Shown here piece after piece: positions 1 to 8,791 of a DNA stretch of 64,000 nt. Below the pieces are notes generated by a model that did no database searches, was not told the DNA's origin, and saw only the letters and a list, made by a program, of their open reading frames with translations. Position numbers and translations under genes: made by a program. This stretch comes from Saccharomonospora glauca K62 (lineage in GTDB: Bacteria > Actinomycetota > Actinomycetes > Mycobacteriales > Pseudonocardiaceae). Within the stretch, counting starts at the first letter, position 1, and every line of letters begins with the position of its first letter. The stretch spans positions 850,089 to 914,088 of the forward strand of contig NZ_CM001484.1 in the NCBI RefSeq assembly GCF_000243395.2, in the 5' to 3' direction.

Positions 1-2
1 TC

Positions 3-1184
3 GGTTGGGCGGTGCGACGCGCCCTTCACCTGAGCCTCAACCAGCGACCGGGCGTCACCGTGATCGAAGTCGATCACCATCTCGCTGCCGCCGAGGACGT
101 CGAGCGGGTGTCCCCGCCGGAGCCCCTGACGTGCGTCCCCGACGACCACACGATCCGGCGGGCGGTCGCCCTGCTGTCCCGCTCCGAGCGGCCTCTCATC
201 CTGGCCGGTGGCGGGAGCCGGGGTGCCGGGGAGCAGATCGTCGCCTGTGCGCGACGCTGGGGAGCCATGGTGCTCACCACGGCCGCCGGTCGTGGGGTCA
301 TCGACGAGACGCACCCGGCCTCGCTGGGCAACGCCGGCCTCTACGCCTCCCGCGAGACGGCCGACGTCGTCGCGCGGGCGGACGCGCTCCTCGTCGTGGG
401 CAGCGCCCTCGAGGAGACGGTCCGCATGGGATGGCCACGGCTCCGTTGCCTGCCGGTGGTGCAGATCGATCGCGATCCCTCGGCGTTCGGTCGAGCCGTC
501 CGGCCCGAGGTCGCCGTGTGGGGCGACGCGGGGAAGACCCTCCGGCTATTGCTCGACCACGGTGGAGTCGGGGAACGCCCCTACTGGGCGTCGTGCGAGA
601 TCCCGCCGAGGCGGGAGTCGCTGGCCGCCACGACCCTGCGCACGATCTGGTCGACGCTCGGGCGGGACGCCGTGTTGGTGCAGGAGAACGGGCTGCACGA
701 CATGTGGAGCTTCGACCGTTCCGCGATCGCCGTGCGCCAAGGCACGCCGGTGGTCACCCCGGGTGAGCAGACCACGATGGGCTTCGGAGTCCCCGCGGCC
801 ATCGGCGCCGCGACGGCCGCGCCGGGGCGGGACCTTCTCGTGGTGTGTGGTGACTCCGCCTGTGAAATCTCGATCACCGCGCTGCCCACCCTGCTGCACG
901 TCCACCCCAGCCCGGTCGTTGTGATGTTGTCGAACCGCGGCTGGGGTTGGCCACGCGCGGGCCGCGAGGAGAAGCAACGGGACCTCACCGTGGTGCATGA
1001 TCCGCTTCCGATTCGCGACATCGCTCGGTCGCTGGGGATGACCGTCGTCACGGTCCGCGCCGAAGGCGACCTCGATGAGGTCGTCGGGACCCGCCGGGTG
1101 GAGCCTCGGAAGCCGCTGCTCGTGGTGGTGGAGGTCGACGACCACGACGTCAGCCCCGGAGTCCACAGGGAGCTGGCCGGATGA
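3..1184 (+). CDS. TPP-dependent acetolactate synthase-like enzyme (5' partial)
   Basis: The reading frame is already open at base 3, so the N-terminal (PYR) domain lies outside the window. The visible 393 residues are the central and C-terminal TPP-binding modules of the acetolactate synthase/benzoylformate decarboxylase family. The TPP/Mg motif reads CGDSACEI about residue 280 and closes at LSNRGWG some 26 residues later, so the usual GDG is GDS. Family enzymes decarboxylate 2-oxoacids and transfer the aldehyde unit. The stop overlaps the start of the adenylating ligase by 4 bases, so the two are translated together, and the role is probably in the natural-product pathway rather than in valine synthesis. 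The substrate cannot be read from the sequence. Confidence 0.85.
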   Translation, partial: GWAVRRALHLSLNQRPGVTVIEVDHHLAAAEDVERVSPPEPLTCVPDDHTIRRAVALLSRSERPLILAGGGSRGAGEQIVACARRWGAMVLTTAAGRGVIDETHPASLGNAGLYASRETADVVARADALLVVGSALEETVRMGWPRLRCLPVVQIDRDPSAFGRAVRPEVAVWGDAGKTLRLLLDHGGVGERPYWASCEIPPRRESLAATTLRTIWSTLGRDAVLVQENGLHDMWSFDRSAIAVRQGTPVVTPGEQTTMGFGVPAAIGAATAAPGRDLLVVCGDSACEISITALPTLLHVHPSPVVVMLSNRGWGWPRAGREEKQRDLTVVHDPLPIRDIARSLGMTVVTVRAEGDLDEVVGTRRVEPRKPLLVVVEVDDHDVSPGVHRELAG

Positions 1185-2509
1185 CCGAGACGGGAACGGC
1201 TCGTTTCGGCCCGCTGTGGGTCGACGGCGTGCGCGTGGCGGAGACGGAACTGACCTCCCTGGCGGCCGTGATCCACCGGGGACTGCGGGGGTTGCCGTCG
1301 GGGTCGGTGGTCCAGTTGCCCGCCGAACCCCCGGTGGGTCTCGTGGCCAGGACGGTGGTCGGTGAGCTCGACCTGGTCCACGTCCTGGGCGAGGACACCC
1401 TTGCGTATGCCGGAATGGACGCCGCCGCCCTGATCGACGCCGACGGTGTGGTCCACCGTCGTGCGCCGGGGCTTCGGCCTCGGCGCCTGCCGGGCACGGC
1501 ACGGCTCGCGGCGACGTCGGGAAGTACGGGACACCCGGAGGCCGTCGCGCACGGGCGGGAGGCCATCACCTTCCAGGCGTCGGCACTCCAGGAACGGCTG
1601 CGTTTCGAGGCGGGCGAAGTGATGTTGCTGCCGCTGCAGACCGCCCACGCCTACGGCGCCTCGGTCGTGGAACTGTGGTCGCGCTACGGCGTCGGCCTGA
1701 TGCTGGAGCACACCAGTCCGCTTCGGACCTTCATTCCGAGACTCGTCGAACACAAACCGTCCAGTGTGGACCTAGTGCCCTCGATGCTCGCGATGTTGTT
1801 GTCGGCGGCACGACGGGACGACGCCGTCGCGGCGGGGATCGACCGGCTCCGGCTGCTCAACGTCGGCGGCGACGTCCTGCCACCGTCGTTGGTCGAGGCG
1901 GCACGCGCGGTGTGCGACCAACGTCTGCTCGACGGCTACGGCCTGACCGAGGCCGGGCCCAACGTCGCGGTCAACTGTCCCGAGTTCTACCGGGAGGGGA
2001 CCGTCGGGCGACCGTTGCCCGGGGTGCGGGTCCGTATCGACGACGGCCAGATCATGGTCAGCAGCCCGAGTGTGCTGCTCGGGTACGTGCGCGACGGGAA
2101 CGTCGTCCCGCAGACCGACGCGGACGGCTGGCTGGCCACCGGCGACCTCGGTTCGGTGGACGACCAGGGTTATCTGAAGGTCGTCGGACGCCGTAAGGAA
2201 GTCATCATCGTCCACGGCAGGACTTTCGCCCCGATCGCGGTGGAGGACGCTCTGCGTGCGGTGCCGGGCGTCGACGACGCCGGAGTCGTGGCCGTGCGGG
2301 AGGAACACGCGACGCGGGATCGGGTCCACGCGTTCGTGCGCGCGGAGTCGAACGGCACCGACGCCGACGAACTACGCCGTCGTTGTGTGGAGGCCCTGCC
2401 CAGTGGTCTCGGCCCGGTCCGGCTTCGGTTCGTCGACGAGTTGCCGTTGCTGCCGTCCGGGAAGTTGGATCGCAACGCGCTCCGCGAGGTGGTGCGGGCA
2501 TGTACGTGA
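1181..2509 (+). CDS. AMP-dependent acyl-CoA synthetase/adenylating ligase
   Basis: This 442-residue protein belongs to the ANL adenylating superfamily. It would activate a carboxylic acid as the acyl-AMP and pass it to CoA or a carrier. Visible motifs are the phosphate loop TSGSTGHPEAVAHG (about 110), YGLTEAGP (about 250), ATGDLG (about 318), the hinge GRRKEVII, and the catalytic lysine in PSGKLDR near 427. It is shorter than typical acyl-CoA synthetases (about 500-550) and has no fused carrier or reductase domain. It overlaps the upstream TPP enzyme by 4 bases and the downstream ketosynthase by 10. It probably loads a starter acid for the ketosynthase; the substrate is not predictable by eye. 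Confidence 0.88.
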   Translation: MTETGTARFGPLWVDGVRVAETELTSLAAVIHRGLRGLPSGSVVQLPAEPPVGLVARTVVGELDLVHVLGEDTLAYAGMDAAALIDADGVVHRRAPGLRPRRLPGTARLAATSGSTGHPEAVAHGREAITFQASALQERLRFEAGEVMLLPLQTAHAYGASVVELWSRYGVGLMLEHTSPLRTFIPRLVEHKPSSVDLVPSMLAMLLSAARRDDAVAAGIDRLRLLNVGGDVLPPSLVEAARAVCDQRLLDGYGLTEAGPNVAVNCPEFYREGTVGRPLPGVRVRIDDGQIMVSSPSVLLGYVRDGNVVPQTDADGWLATGDLGSVDDQGYLKVVGRRKEVIIVHGRTFAPIAVEDALRAVPGVDDAGVVAVREEHATRDRVHAFVRAESNGTDADELRRRCVEALPSGLGPVRLRFVDELPLLPSGKLDRNALREVVRACT

Positions 2510-3459
2510 CCGGACTGGCACTCGCCCCGATCGACGCCGCCGCACCGTGGACGGCGTGCCGCTCGGCGCTCGGGCAGGCCGGGCAGCAGGACCCCGCTCG
2601 GACCCAGTACGTCGTCGTCGGACACGGAGGGACCACGTCCGACGTGGAAGGAGCTGACGACGAGCTCGCGACGTTCTGTGGCGAGCTGGCGCTCACCTCG
2701 CTGCGGGAGCGGGGCGCGGACCCGGTGCTGCTGAACCACGCTTGCGCCTCCGTGCTGTTCGGCCTCGAATACGGGCAGGCCCTGATCCGGGCGAACCGGG
2801 CCGACCGCGTCGTCGTCACCGGCATGATCGGGCCGACCGGCTACGACCGGGCCGGCATGCGGGTGCTGCGGGCGTTGAGCACCGGTCGAGCACGCCCGTT
2901 CGCCCCGGACCGGGACGGCACGGCGCTCGGATCGGGACAGTACGCCGTGGTCTGTGACGGCGAGAGAACCGTCGAGGACCACGTCACGGCGGCGTTCGCG
3001 AGGATCGAGTCGATCTCCTGCCGGGTGGCCGCCGAGCCGCGTGCCGGGCTGCGGCCCGAGGCGGTGTACGACCGGATGGTCGATGCGTTGGACCGGGCCG
3101 GAGTCCGGGCCCCCGACCGCATCGAGGCCCACGCGACCGGAACGGTGGCGGGCGATGCGGCGGAGGAGGAGGCGATATCGCGGTTGCTGGCCGACCGTGG
3201 CATCCCCGCGGACACGGTGGTCGTCAGCGCGAGCAAGGCCACGACCGGACACCTGCTGCACGGCGCGGGTGCCGTGAGCTTGATCGAGGCCTGTCGCCAC
3301 GCCCTCGCCTCGAACGGCACGGTCCTGGTCAACGCGTTCGGCTTCAGCGGCAACTACGCCTGCGCGGTGGTGGGCCCGCCCACCCACGGCGTCCGCCACG
3401 ATCATGCTCTCGTGCCCGAACTGATTCCACACTCTGCTCCGGTAGGTGGCCATGCATAA
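2500..3459 (+). CDS. Beta-ketoacyl synthase-like protein, short form
   Basis: This 319-residue thiolase-fold protein carries the Cys-His-His set of FabF-type condensing enzymes: Cys82 in NHACAS, His211 in EAHATGT, Lys246 and His251 in SKATTGH, and a C-terminal NAFGFSGN in place of NSFGFGG. The usual length is about 410 residues. The shortfall is in the N-terminal half before the nucleophile. The ATG at 2500 lies inside the 3' end of the ligase gene, a 10-base overlap. The family condenses an acyl thioester with a malonyl unit, but no ACP, malonyltransferase, ketoreductase or dehydratase is visible nearby, so this is a discrete condensing step rather than a full PKS. Confidence 0.8.
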   Translation: MYVTGLALAPIDAAAPWTACRSALGQAGQQDPARTQYVVVGHGGTTSDVEGADDELATFCGELALTSLRERGADPVLLNHACASVLFGLEYGQALIRANRADRVVVTGMIGPTGYDRAGMRVLRALSTGRARPFAPDRDGTALGSGQYAVVCDGERTVEDHVTAAFARIESISCRVAAEPRAGLRPEAVYDRMVDALDRAGVRAPDRIEAHATGTVAGDAAEEEAISRLLADRGIPADTVVVSASKATTGHLLHGAGAVSLIEACRHALASNGTVLVNAFGFSGNYACAVVGPPTHGVRHDHALVPELIPHSAPVGGHA

Positions 3460-4294
3460 CCCCGAAGTCACGGTCGTCACGCCGACGATCGGCCGTCTCG
3501 ACCGGTTGCGGGCGGCGTTGCGTTCGGTCGCCGCCCAACGCGTCGCGGTCGAACACGTCGTCGTCGGTGACGACTGCGCCGCCCGTGGCTGTCGTGACGA
3601 GGTGGCGGAGATCGTCGCGTCGTTCGACCACGCCCGCTTCCTGGACGTCACCGCGGCCGATCTGCCCGAGGGCCTTCAGCCGTACCTGCCGGCCCGGCTG
3701 GCGTTCCTCCGCAACACCGGAGTCGCGGCGGGCAGCGGAGAGTTCGTCTGCCATCTCGACGACGACAACGCCTTCGAAGTCGACCACCTGAGCAGCCTGG
3801 TCGAGCTGTTGCGAGCGAACCCGGACGTACCCGTGGCGCACAGCTGGCGCCTGCTCGTCGACGACAACGACGTTCCGTTCGTCCCGGACGGGGTCGACCC
3901 CTGGTATCCCGAGCCGGACGGCCGCCGCGACTCCTACCGGAGGTTGGCGGAGCTGGGGGTCTTCGAGCCGGGGTCGGCGGTCGTGCGCGACCGGTTGTGG
4001 GCGGGGGACGAAGTGCTCGGCCGCATCGACACCGGCGAGTTCCTCATCCGCAGGACCTACGCCGAAAAGCACGGCTTCCCCCAGCGGTTCACGCCTCGGC
4101 AACAGGAGTTGGAGATCACGGAGGACATGGCCTACGCGCTGTCGATGGCTCGCCGCGGGGTCCGGCCACTGTGCACGGAGAAGGCGACGCTGCGCTACAC
4201 GATGGGTGGTTACTCCAACGCCGACTCCCTCGACAGCGCCACACCCAGGGTTGACCTGCGTAAGCAGACGGCCACCGGGGGGTCGATCCGGTGA
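3452..4294 (+). CDS. Family 2 glycosyltransferase
   Basis: This 280-residue GT-A fold glycosyltransferase opens with the nucleotide-binding strand EVTVVTPTIGR. It carries the acidic metal/nucleotide motif CHLDDDNAF near residue 95 and a later EITEDMAYAL that resembles the catalytic ED of GT2 enzymes. The ATG at 3452 is preferred over the in-frame GTG at 3446 because GGTAGG lies 6 bases upstream. It overlaps the ketosynthase by 8 bases and the MFS gene by 4. It has no transmembrane segment, so it is probably cytosolic. It could use the UDP-xylose made by the two genes at the end of the cluster, which is inference. Confidence 0.82.
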   Translation: MHNPEVTVVTPTIGRLDRLRAALRSVAAQRVAVEHVVVGDDCAARGCRDEVAEIVASFDHARFLDVTAADLPEGLQPYLPARLAFLRNTGVAAGSGEFVCHLDDDNAFEVDHLSSLVELLRANPDVPVAHSWRLLVDDNDVPFVPDGVDPWYPEPDGRRDSYRRLAELGVFEPGSAVVRDRLWAGDEVLGRIDTGEFLIRRTYAEKHGFPQRFTPRQQELEITEDMAYALSMARRGVRPLCTEKATLRYTMGGYSNADSLDSATPRVDLRKQTATGGSIR

Positions 4295-5604
4295 CCAACA
4301 CGGACAGTCCACCGAAACGTTCGAGGTCCACGTGGGCGGTGCTGCGGGAGAACCGGCCCCTGGCCTGGCTGACGGCGTCGATCCTCTTCCACCGCCTCTC
4401 GGGGTCCATGCTGGTGGTGGCGATCCCGTTGTTCGTCATCGACCGGTACGGACTGAGTTGGGAGGCCGGGCTGACCCTGGCCGCGCGACTGATCCCCAAC
4501 ATCCTCTTCGGGGTGATCGTCGGCCACATCGTGGACAAGTGGGAGCCGCGCAAGGTCGCGTGGGTGACGGCGGTCATGAACGCGGTGCTGCTCGCCTCGG
4601 TGCCGCTCACCCAGTCGTTGGTCCAGTTGCAGATCCTCATGTTCACGGCCGGTGTCGTGTACATGTTCGGCCTTCCCGCGCGGATGGCGCTGCGCCCGCT
4701 CGTCATCGCCAAGGGCGACGAGACACCCGGCAACGCCCTGCTGGTGACCGCCGAGCGGTTGAGCTCCATCGTGGGGCCGCTGCTGGTGGGCGTGATCATC
4801 GCCTCGGTGGGGGTCGAGGTGTCCTTCCCGATCCAGGGCGGTCTCGCGATGCTGGCCGCCGCGTCGGTGTGGGGGCTGCCGGCCCGACCGCTTCGGGAAC
4901 CGGAGCAGGCGGAGGCGGAGCAGAAGGAGAAGCCGGGACTCAAAAGCGAGCTCCGGAAGATGCTCGTCACCGGACCGGCCGTCCTGGTCCGGGCCGTGGC
5001 GGGCGACCGGATGCTGCGGGTCCTGGTCCTGACGGCCTTCACGTACGTCGGAGCGGTGGCCCTCGGTGAGGTCTTCGTCGTCGGGCTGGCGAAGGAGAAC
5101 TTCGCCGGTTCCCCCGGCGCGAACGGATGGCTGGTGTCGGCGATGGGAGCCGGGGGTGTGCTCGGCGCCTTGCTCAGCGCGTGGCTGAGCCGCTTCCGTC
5201 CCGGTCCGCTGTACTTCTTCGGCAACGTGCTGGAAGCGCTGGCCTGGCTCGTGCTGCCGTTCATCGGGGTGTTGCCGCTGGCCCTGGTCTGCATGGTGGC
5301 GGCGGGATTCCTCGAGTCCGTCGCGACCGTCGTCTACTTCGCCGAAGTCCAGAAGCGCCTGCCCAACGAGCTGACGGGCCGGTTCTACGCGTCGTTCATT
5401 CCCCTCACCGACGTGTTCGGCATGCTGGGCAGCCTGTCCGGCCCGGTGCTGCTCGCCGGTGCCGGGGTGACCGGAGGCGCGCTGGTGATCGCCGCGCTGA
5501 TCGCGGTGCCGGTCCTGTTGTGCGGAGTGACGCTGCTGCGGCCGGGCACGATCGAGATGCCTCTGACGGAATCCCCGGAGGAGAGCGCAGATGCCGACCG
5601 TTGA
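4291..5604 (+). CDS. MFS transporter
   Basis: This 437-residue major facilitator superfamily protein has about 10-12 hydrophobic segments. The loop VGHIVDKWEPRKVAW after the second segment is the position of the MFS motif between helices 2 and 3. A cytoplasmic linker rich in Glu and Lys (about 210-225) separates the halves. The GTG start overlaps the glycosyltransferase stop by 4 bases. In a biosynthetic operon the likely job is export of the product, giving self-protection. The substrate is unknown. The 3' end overlaps the FkbH-like gene by 14 bases. Confidence 0.85.
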   Translation: MTNTDSPPKRSRSTWAVLRENRPLAWLTASILFHRLSGSMLVVAIPLFVIDRYGLSWEAGLTLAARLIPNILFGVIVGHIVDKWEPRKVAWVTAVMNAVLLASVPLTQSLVQLQILMFTAGVVYMFGLPARMALRPLVIAKGDETPGNALLVTAERLSSIVGPLLVGVIIASVGVEVSFPIQGGLAMLAAASVWGLPARPLREPEQAEAEQKEKPGLKSELRKMLVTGPAVLVRAVAGDRMLRVLVLTAFTYVGAVALGEVFVVGLAKENFAGSPGANGWLVSAMGAGGVLGALLSAWLSRFRPGPLYFFGNVLEALAWLVLPFIGVLPLALVCMVAAGFLESVATVVYFAEVQKRLPNELTGRFYASFIPLTDVFGMLGSLSGPVLLAGAGVTGGALVIAALIAVPVLLCGVTLLRPGTIEMPLTESPEESADADR

Positions 5605-7690
5605 CCGCGAACGCCTGCGTCGAAGCCGGAAATGGGCGGTGGCCAGACTCGCGGGCCGAGACGTCGCGGTCGACGTCGTGGGCCTGGAACGACACGTGCT
5701 GCCGGAGCGAGCGGCGGAGTTGTTGACGTTCGCCGAGTCCCCGGTCTCGGCCGAGGACCTGGTCCTTCGACACGGCGGGGACCGCGCGGAGGCCGAGAAG
5801 CTCGTCGACCTGCTCGTCGCGACCGGCCTGCTCGTCGACCGGGAGGAGACCGAGGCCGACGAGCAGATCGAGCGGCTGATCCGGGTGGCCGAGACCCCGC
5901 CGCCGGAACGAGCATCCTCCGCCTACGGCGAGATCGACCACCTGGAGGACAGCGCCGTTCCCGCCCCGTGGCGAGGTCCTTTGCGGGTGCTGTTGCTCGG
6001 TGGGTGCGTCGTTCAGTTCGCGCGGGCCGCGGTCGAACGGAGGTTCCGCCTCGGTGGCTACGACGCGACGGTGCGGACGAGCTGGCCCGGCGCGTCGGTC
6101 CACGACCTGGTCGACACGATTCGCCGCGAGGACCCCGACGTCGTCGTGGTGATGCCGTACGTCGAGACGTTGCTGCGGGGGCTGTGGGACCTGGGGTACG
6201 CGGCGACGCCGCGGACCAGGGCGACCCGCACCCGCGCCCTGGCTCGGCTGCTCGCGAACCTGTTGGCCACCACCGCCGAGGCGGCAGGGGACCGGCTGGT
6301 GCTCATGCACAACGTGTCCGGCCCCGGACTATCGGCCTTCGGGCGCTTCGAGTACCTGCACGAGTGGCACCTTCGCGACAGCGTGGGTTTCCTCAACCAG
6401 GAGTTGGACCGCGCCGCACGACGGCACGACAACGTCGTGCTCGTCGACGAGGACCGCTTCGTCCGGGAATGGGGCGCGCGGCACCTCTTCGACGACCACC
6501 TGTTCCCGTTCGCGCACCACGGAGGCACGCCGAGCCCGGACCTCGACGTACCCAACCAGACGCCGTTGCTCAGCTCGGTCCTCGCCGAGGAGTACTACGC
6601 GTCCTACGCCGCGCACACCGCTGCCGACCGCATCAAGTGCCTCGCGGTCGATCTGGACAACACCCTGTGGCCGGGTGTCCTGGCCGACATGGACTTCGAC
6701 TGGTCCATGGCCGACACGACCAGCTCGTGGCTGCACCGAGGCATCCACCAGGCCCTGCGGATCGTCAAGCAGCGCGGGGTGCTGCTCGCGTCGGTGAGCA
6801 AGGGGGACGCGGACGCCACGCTCGCCGCGTGGCGGAGGCTGCCGTCTACGGACCTGCTCAGCCCGGACGACTTCGTCGCGCACTACATCGGGTGGGGGCC
6901 GAAATCGGCGTCGCTGCACCAGTTGTGCAAGGAGCTGCAGGTAGCGCCGGAAGCGGTCGCGGTTCTCGACGACTTCCACGTCGAGCGTGAGGAGATCCGA
7001 CGTTTCGGCCCTCCGGTGCGGGTCGTCGACGCGCCGGTGAGCGAGTTCCGGCGGTGGTTGCTCACCGAGCCGGGACTGCAGGTGCGCACCGTGACCCCGG
7101 AGGCCGCCAACCGCACCGAGACGACGAGGGCCGCGCTCACCGTGGCGAGGATGGCGGACTCGGCCGACGGCGACTACGGCCGCCTGATCCGCGACCTGCA
7201 CGTCCGGGTCGACGTCCGACCGCCACGGGAGTCGGAACTGACTCGCGTCGCCGAGCTGGTGACCCGGACGACACAGTTCACCCTCGGGGAACCGCCGCCG
7301 GGGCCCGACGAGTTCGCGGAGGCGGCGAGTCGCGACGAACTCCGTGTTCTCGAGGTCAGCGACGACCTCGCCAACTACGGAATCGTCGGGGCGTGCGTGA
7401 TCGGTGACGGCGTCGTCCGCGCGCTCGCGGTCTCCTGCCGGGTTCTCGCGCTCGACGTGGGACCGGTGTTCCTGACCGCCGCGCTGCTGGGACGGCCGAA
7501 CGAGACGTTCGTGGCCCACTACACCGCGACCGAGCGGAACTCACCCGCGAAGGACCTCCTGCGGCGGAGCGGTTTCCAACTCGTCGCCGAGCACGGCGCG
7601 CGGAGCGAATGGCGGCGTCGGGGGCCGGTGTCGGCCGCCGAGCTCGACGCCTGGCCACACGAGGTGTCGATCAGGGAGGTGACAGCGTGA
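5591..7690 (+). CDS. FkbH-like multidomain protein (HAD + GNAT)
   Basis: This 699-residue protein has three parts. Residues 1-110 resemble a small helical or winged PqqD-like domain. Residues about 130-340 form the SGNH-like N-terminal domain usual in FkbH proteins. From about 345 a HAD subfamily IIIC domain begins with VDLDNTLWPGVL (the DxDxT nucleophile motif), and residues 530-690 resemble a GNAT acyltransferase. FkbH enzymes load a glyceryl unit from 1,3-bisphosphoglycerate onto an ACP, but no ACP is encoded here, so the acceptor is encoded elsewhere or the enzyme acts on another carrier. The ATG at 5591 follows a GGAG and overlaps the MFS gene by 14 bases. Confidence 0.8.
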   Translation: MPTVDRERLRRSRKWAVARLAGRDVAVDVVGLERHVLPERAAELLTFAESPVSAEDLVLRHGGDRAEAEKLVDLLVATGLLVDREETEADEQIERLIRVAETPPPERASSAYGEIDHLEDSAVPAPWRGPLRVLLLGGCVVQFARAAVERRFRLGGYDATVRTSWPGASVHDLVDTIRREDPDVVVVMPYVETLLRGLWDLGYAATPRTRATRTRALARLLANLLATTAEAAGDRLVLMHNVSGPGLSAFGRFEYLHEWHLRDSVGFLNQELDRAARRHDNVVLVDEDRFVREWGARHLFDDHLFPFAHHGGTPSPDLDVPNQTPLLSSVLAEEYYASYAAHTAADRIKCLAVDLDNTLWPGVLADMDFDWSMADTTSSWLHRGIHQALRIVKQRGVLLASVSKGDADATLAAWRRLPSTDLLSPDDFVAHYIGWGPKSASLHQLCKELQVAPEAVAVLDDFHVEREEIRRFGPPVRVVDAPVSEFRRWLLTEPGLQVRTVTPEAANRTETTRAALTVARMADSADGDYGRLIRDLHVRVDVRPPRESELTRVAELVTRTTQFTLGEPPPGPDEFAEAASRDELRVLEVSDDLANYGIVGACVIGDGVVRALAVSCRVLALDVGPVFLTAALLGRPNETFVAHYTATERNSPAKDLLRRSGFQLVAEHGARSEWRRRGPVSAAELDAWPHEVSIREVTA

Positions 7691-8700
7691 TCGATCGCTG
7701 GAGCAGGGCCGATCGCGCGGCTCACGCCGGGAAGGTTCCGGTCTCCGCGCTCCGTGCGGACGCCGAGAGGGTCGTGGCGAGTGGCGTGGACGCCCAGGAG
7801 CTGTACCGGCGCTGGGAGCAGCAGCACTGGACCGTCGGCGACCTGCGACTCGACGAGGACAGGGCGAACTGGGACCGCGTTCCGGCGGCCAGTCGTGAGG
7901 TGCTCCTCCGGCTGTTCACGTCCTTCTACGTCGGCGAGTACACCGCGGTGGACGGGCTCGCGGCGGTGATGGCCGGTGCGCCCGACGAGGACGAGTTGGT
8001 GTTCCTCGCGACGCAGAGCGCCGACGAGGCTCGGCACGTGGCGTTCATGAACCTCGTCGACCGCGAGCTCATGGACGGGACGGAAGGGCTGAAGGCGCGG
8101 CTGCCGCAGCTGTGGGAGCAGCTCACGCCGGCCTACCGCGCGTTGCAGCGGATCGAGGACGCGTTCGCCGAGGACGTGTTGCGGCGTCCGGACATCGATA
8201 CCTGGCTGCGGCTCGTCTCCGTCTTCCACCTCCTGACCGAGGGCGTCATGGCCATCAACGGCCAGCAGGCGGTCCTCAGGGCGCTTCGCGCCCACACGGA
8301 GCTACCGCAGGTGGAGGCCGGATTCATCGGCATGATGCGCGACGAGTCCCGGCACATCGCCTACGGCACCCAGGCGGCCCGCCGCTGGGTGAAGCGAGGG
8401 TTCGAGGAACACGTGCTCGAAGCCATGGAGCTCGCCGTCCCGCACGTGGTGCACATCGACGACCGGCCGGGCGCTTCCAATCCGTTGGCCGCCAAGCAGC
8501 TGGCCAAGCTCGTGGACCGGCGGCTGGCCGCGGTCGGCGTGTCGCGGAAGGGACGCGAGCACATCGCCGCGGTGGCACGTCGCACCTACTCGATCGAGGG
8601 CGACGCGGCCGACGGCTCCGAGACCCAGGTGTCCGGCCACCCCGGTCGGGACGCGGAGGAGAGGGGAGGTGACGGATCGATGCAGAGCAAGGCCATCTGA
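7687..8700 (+). CDS. R2-like di-metal (ferritin-like) oxidase
   Basis: This 337-residue four-helix-bundle protein is of the ribonucleotide reductase R2-like class. All six metal-ligand positions can be followed: Glu in VGEYTAVDG, Glu and His in DEARHVAF, Glu in LLTEGVMA, and Glu and His in DESRHIAYG. R2-like oxidases use a Mn/Fe or di-iron centre for two-electron oxidation. No NrdE/NrdA partner is present, and the cluster context points to oxidation of the metabolite rather than dNTP synthesis. The GTG start overlaps the FkbH-like stop by 4 bases. The C-terminal 40 residues are polar and probably disordered. Confidence 0.82.
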   Translation: MIDRWSRADRAAHAGKVPVSALRADAERVVASGVDAQELYRRWEQQHWTVGDLRLDEDRANWDRVPAASREVLLRLFTSFYVGEYTAVDGLAAVMAGAPDEDELVFLATQSADEARHVAFMNLVDRELMDGTEGLKARLPQLWEQLTPAYRALQRIEDAFAEDVLRRPDIDTWLRLVSVFHLLTEGVMAINGQQAVLRALRAHTELPQVEAGFIGMMRDESRHIAYGTQAARRWVKRGFEEHVLEAMELAVPHVVHIDDRPGASNPLAAKQLAKLVDRRLAAVGVSRKGREHIAAVARRTYSIEGDAADGSETQVSGHPGRDAEERGGDGSMQSKAI

Positions 8701-8740
8701 ACGGGCTGAAAGCCGTTCTTGCACAAGCAAGATGACGCGT

Positions 8741-8773
8741 GTCGTGGGTGCCCGCGCGTCGGGCACCCACGAC
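8741..8773 (+). terminator. Strong GC hairpin between two cluster genes
   Basis: GTCGTGGGTGCCC pairs perfectly with GGGCACCCACGAC across a 7-base loop. There is no T tract after it, so it may be an attenuator, an mRNA-stabilising stem or a weak terminator. It ends about 20 bases before the GTG of the condensation-like gene and only 7 bases before that gene's AAGGGGA ribosome site. Confidence 0.5.
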
Positions 8774-8791
8774 ATCGACCAAGGGGACAGT

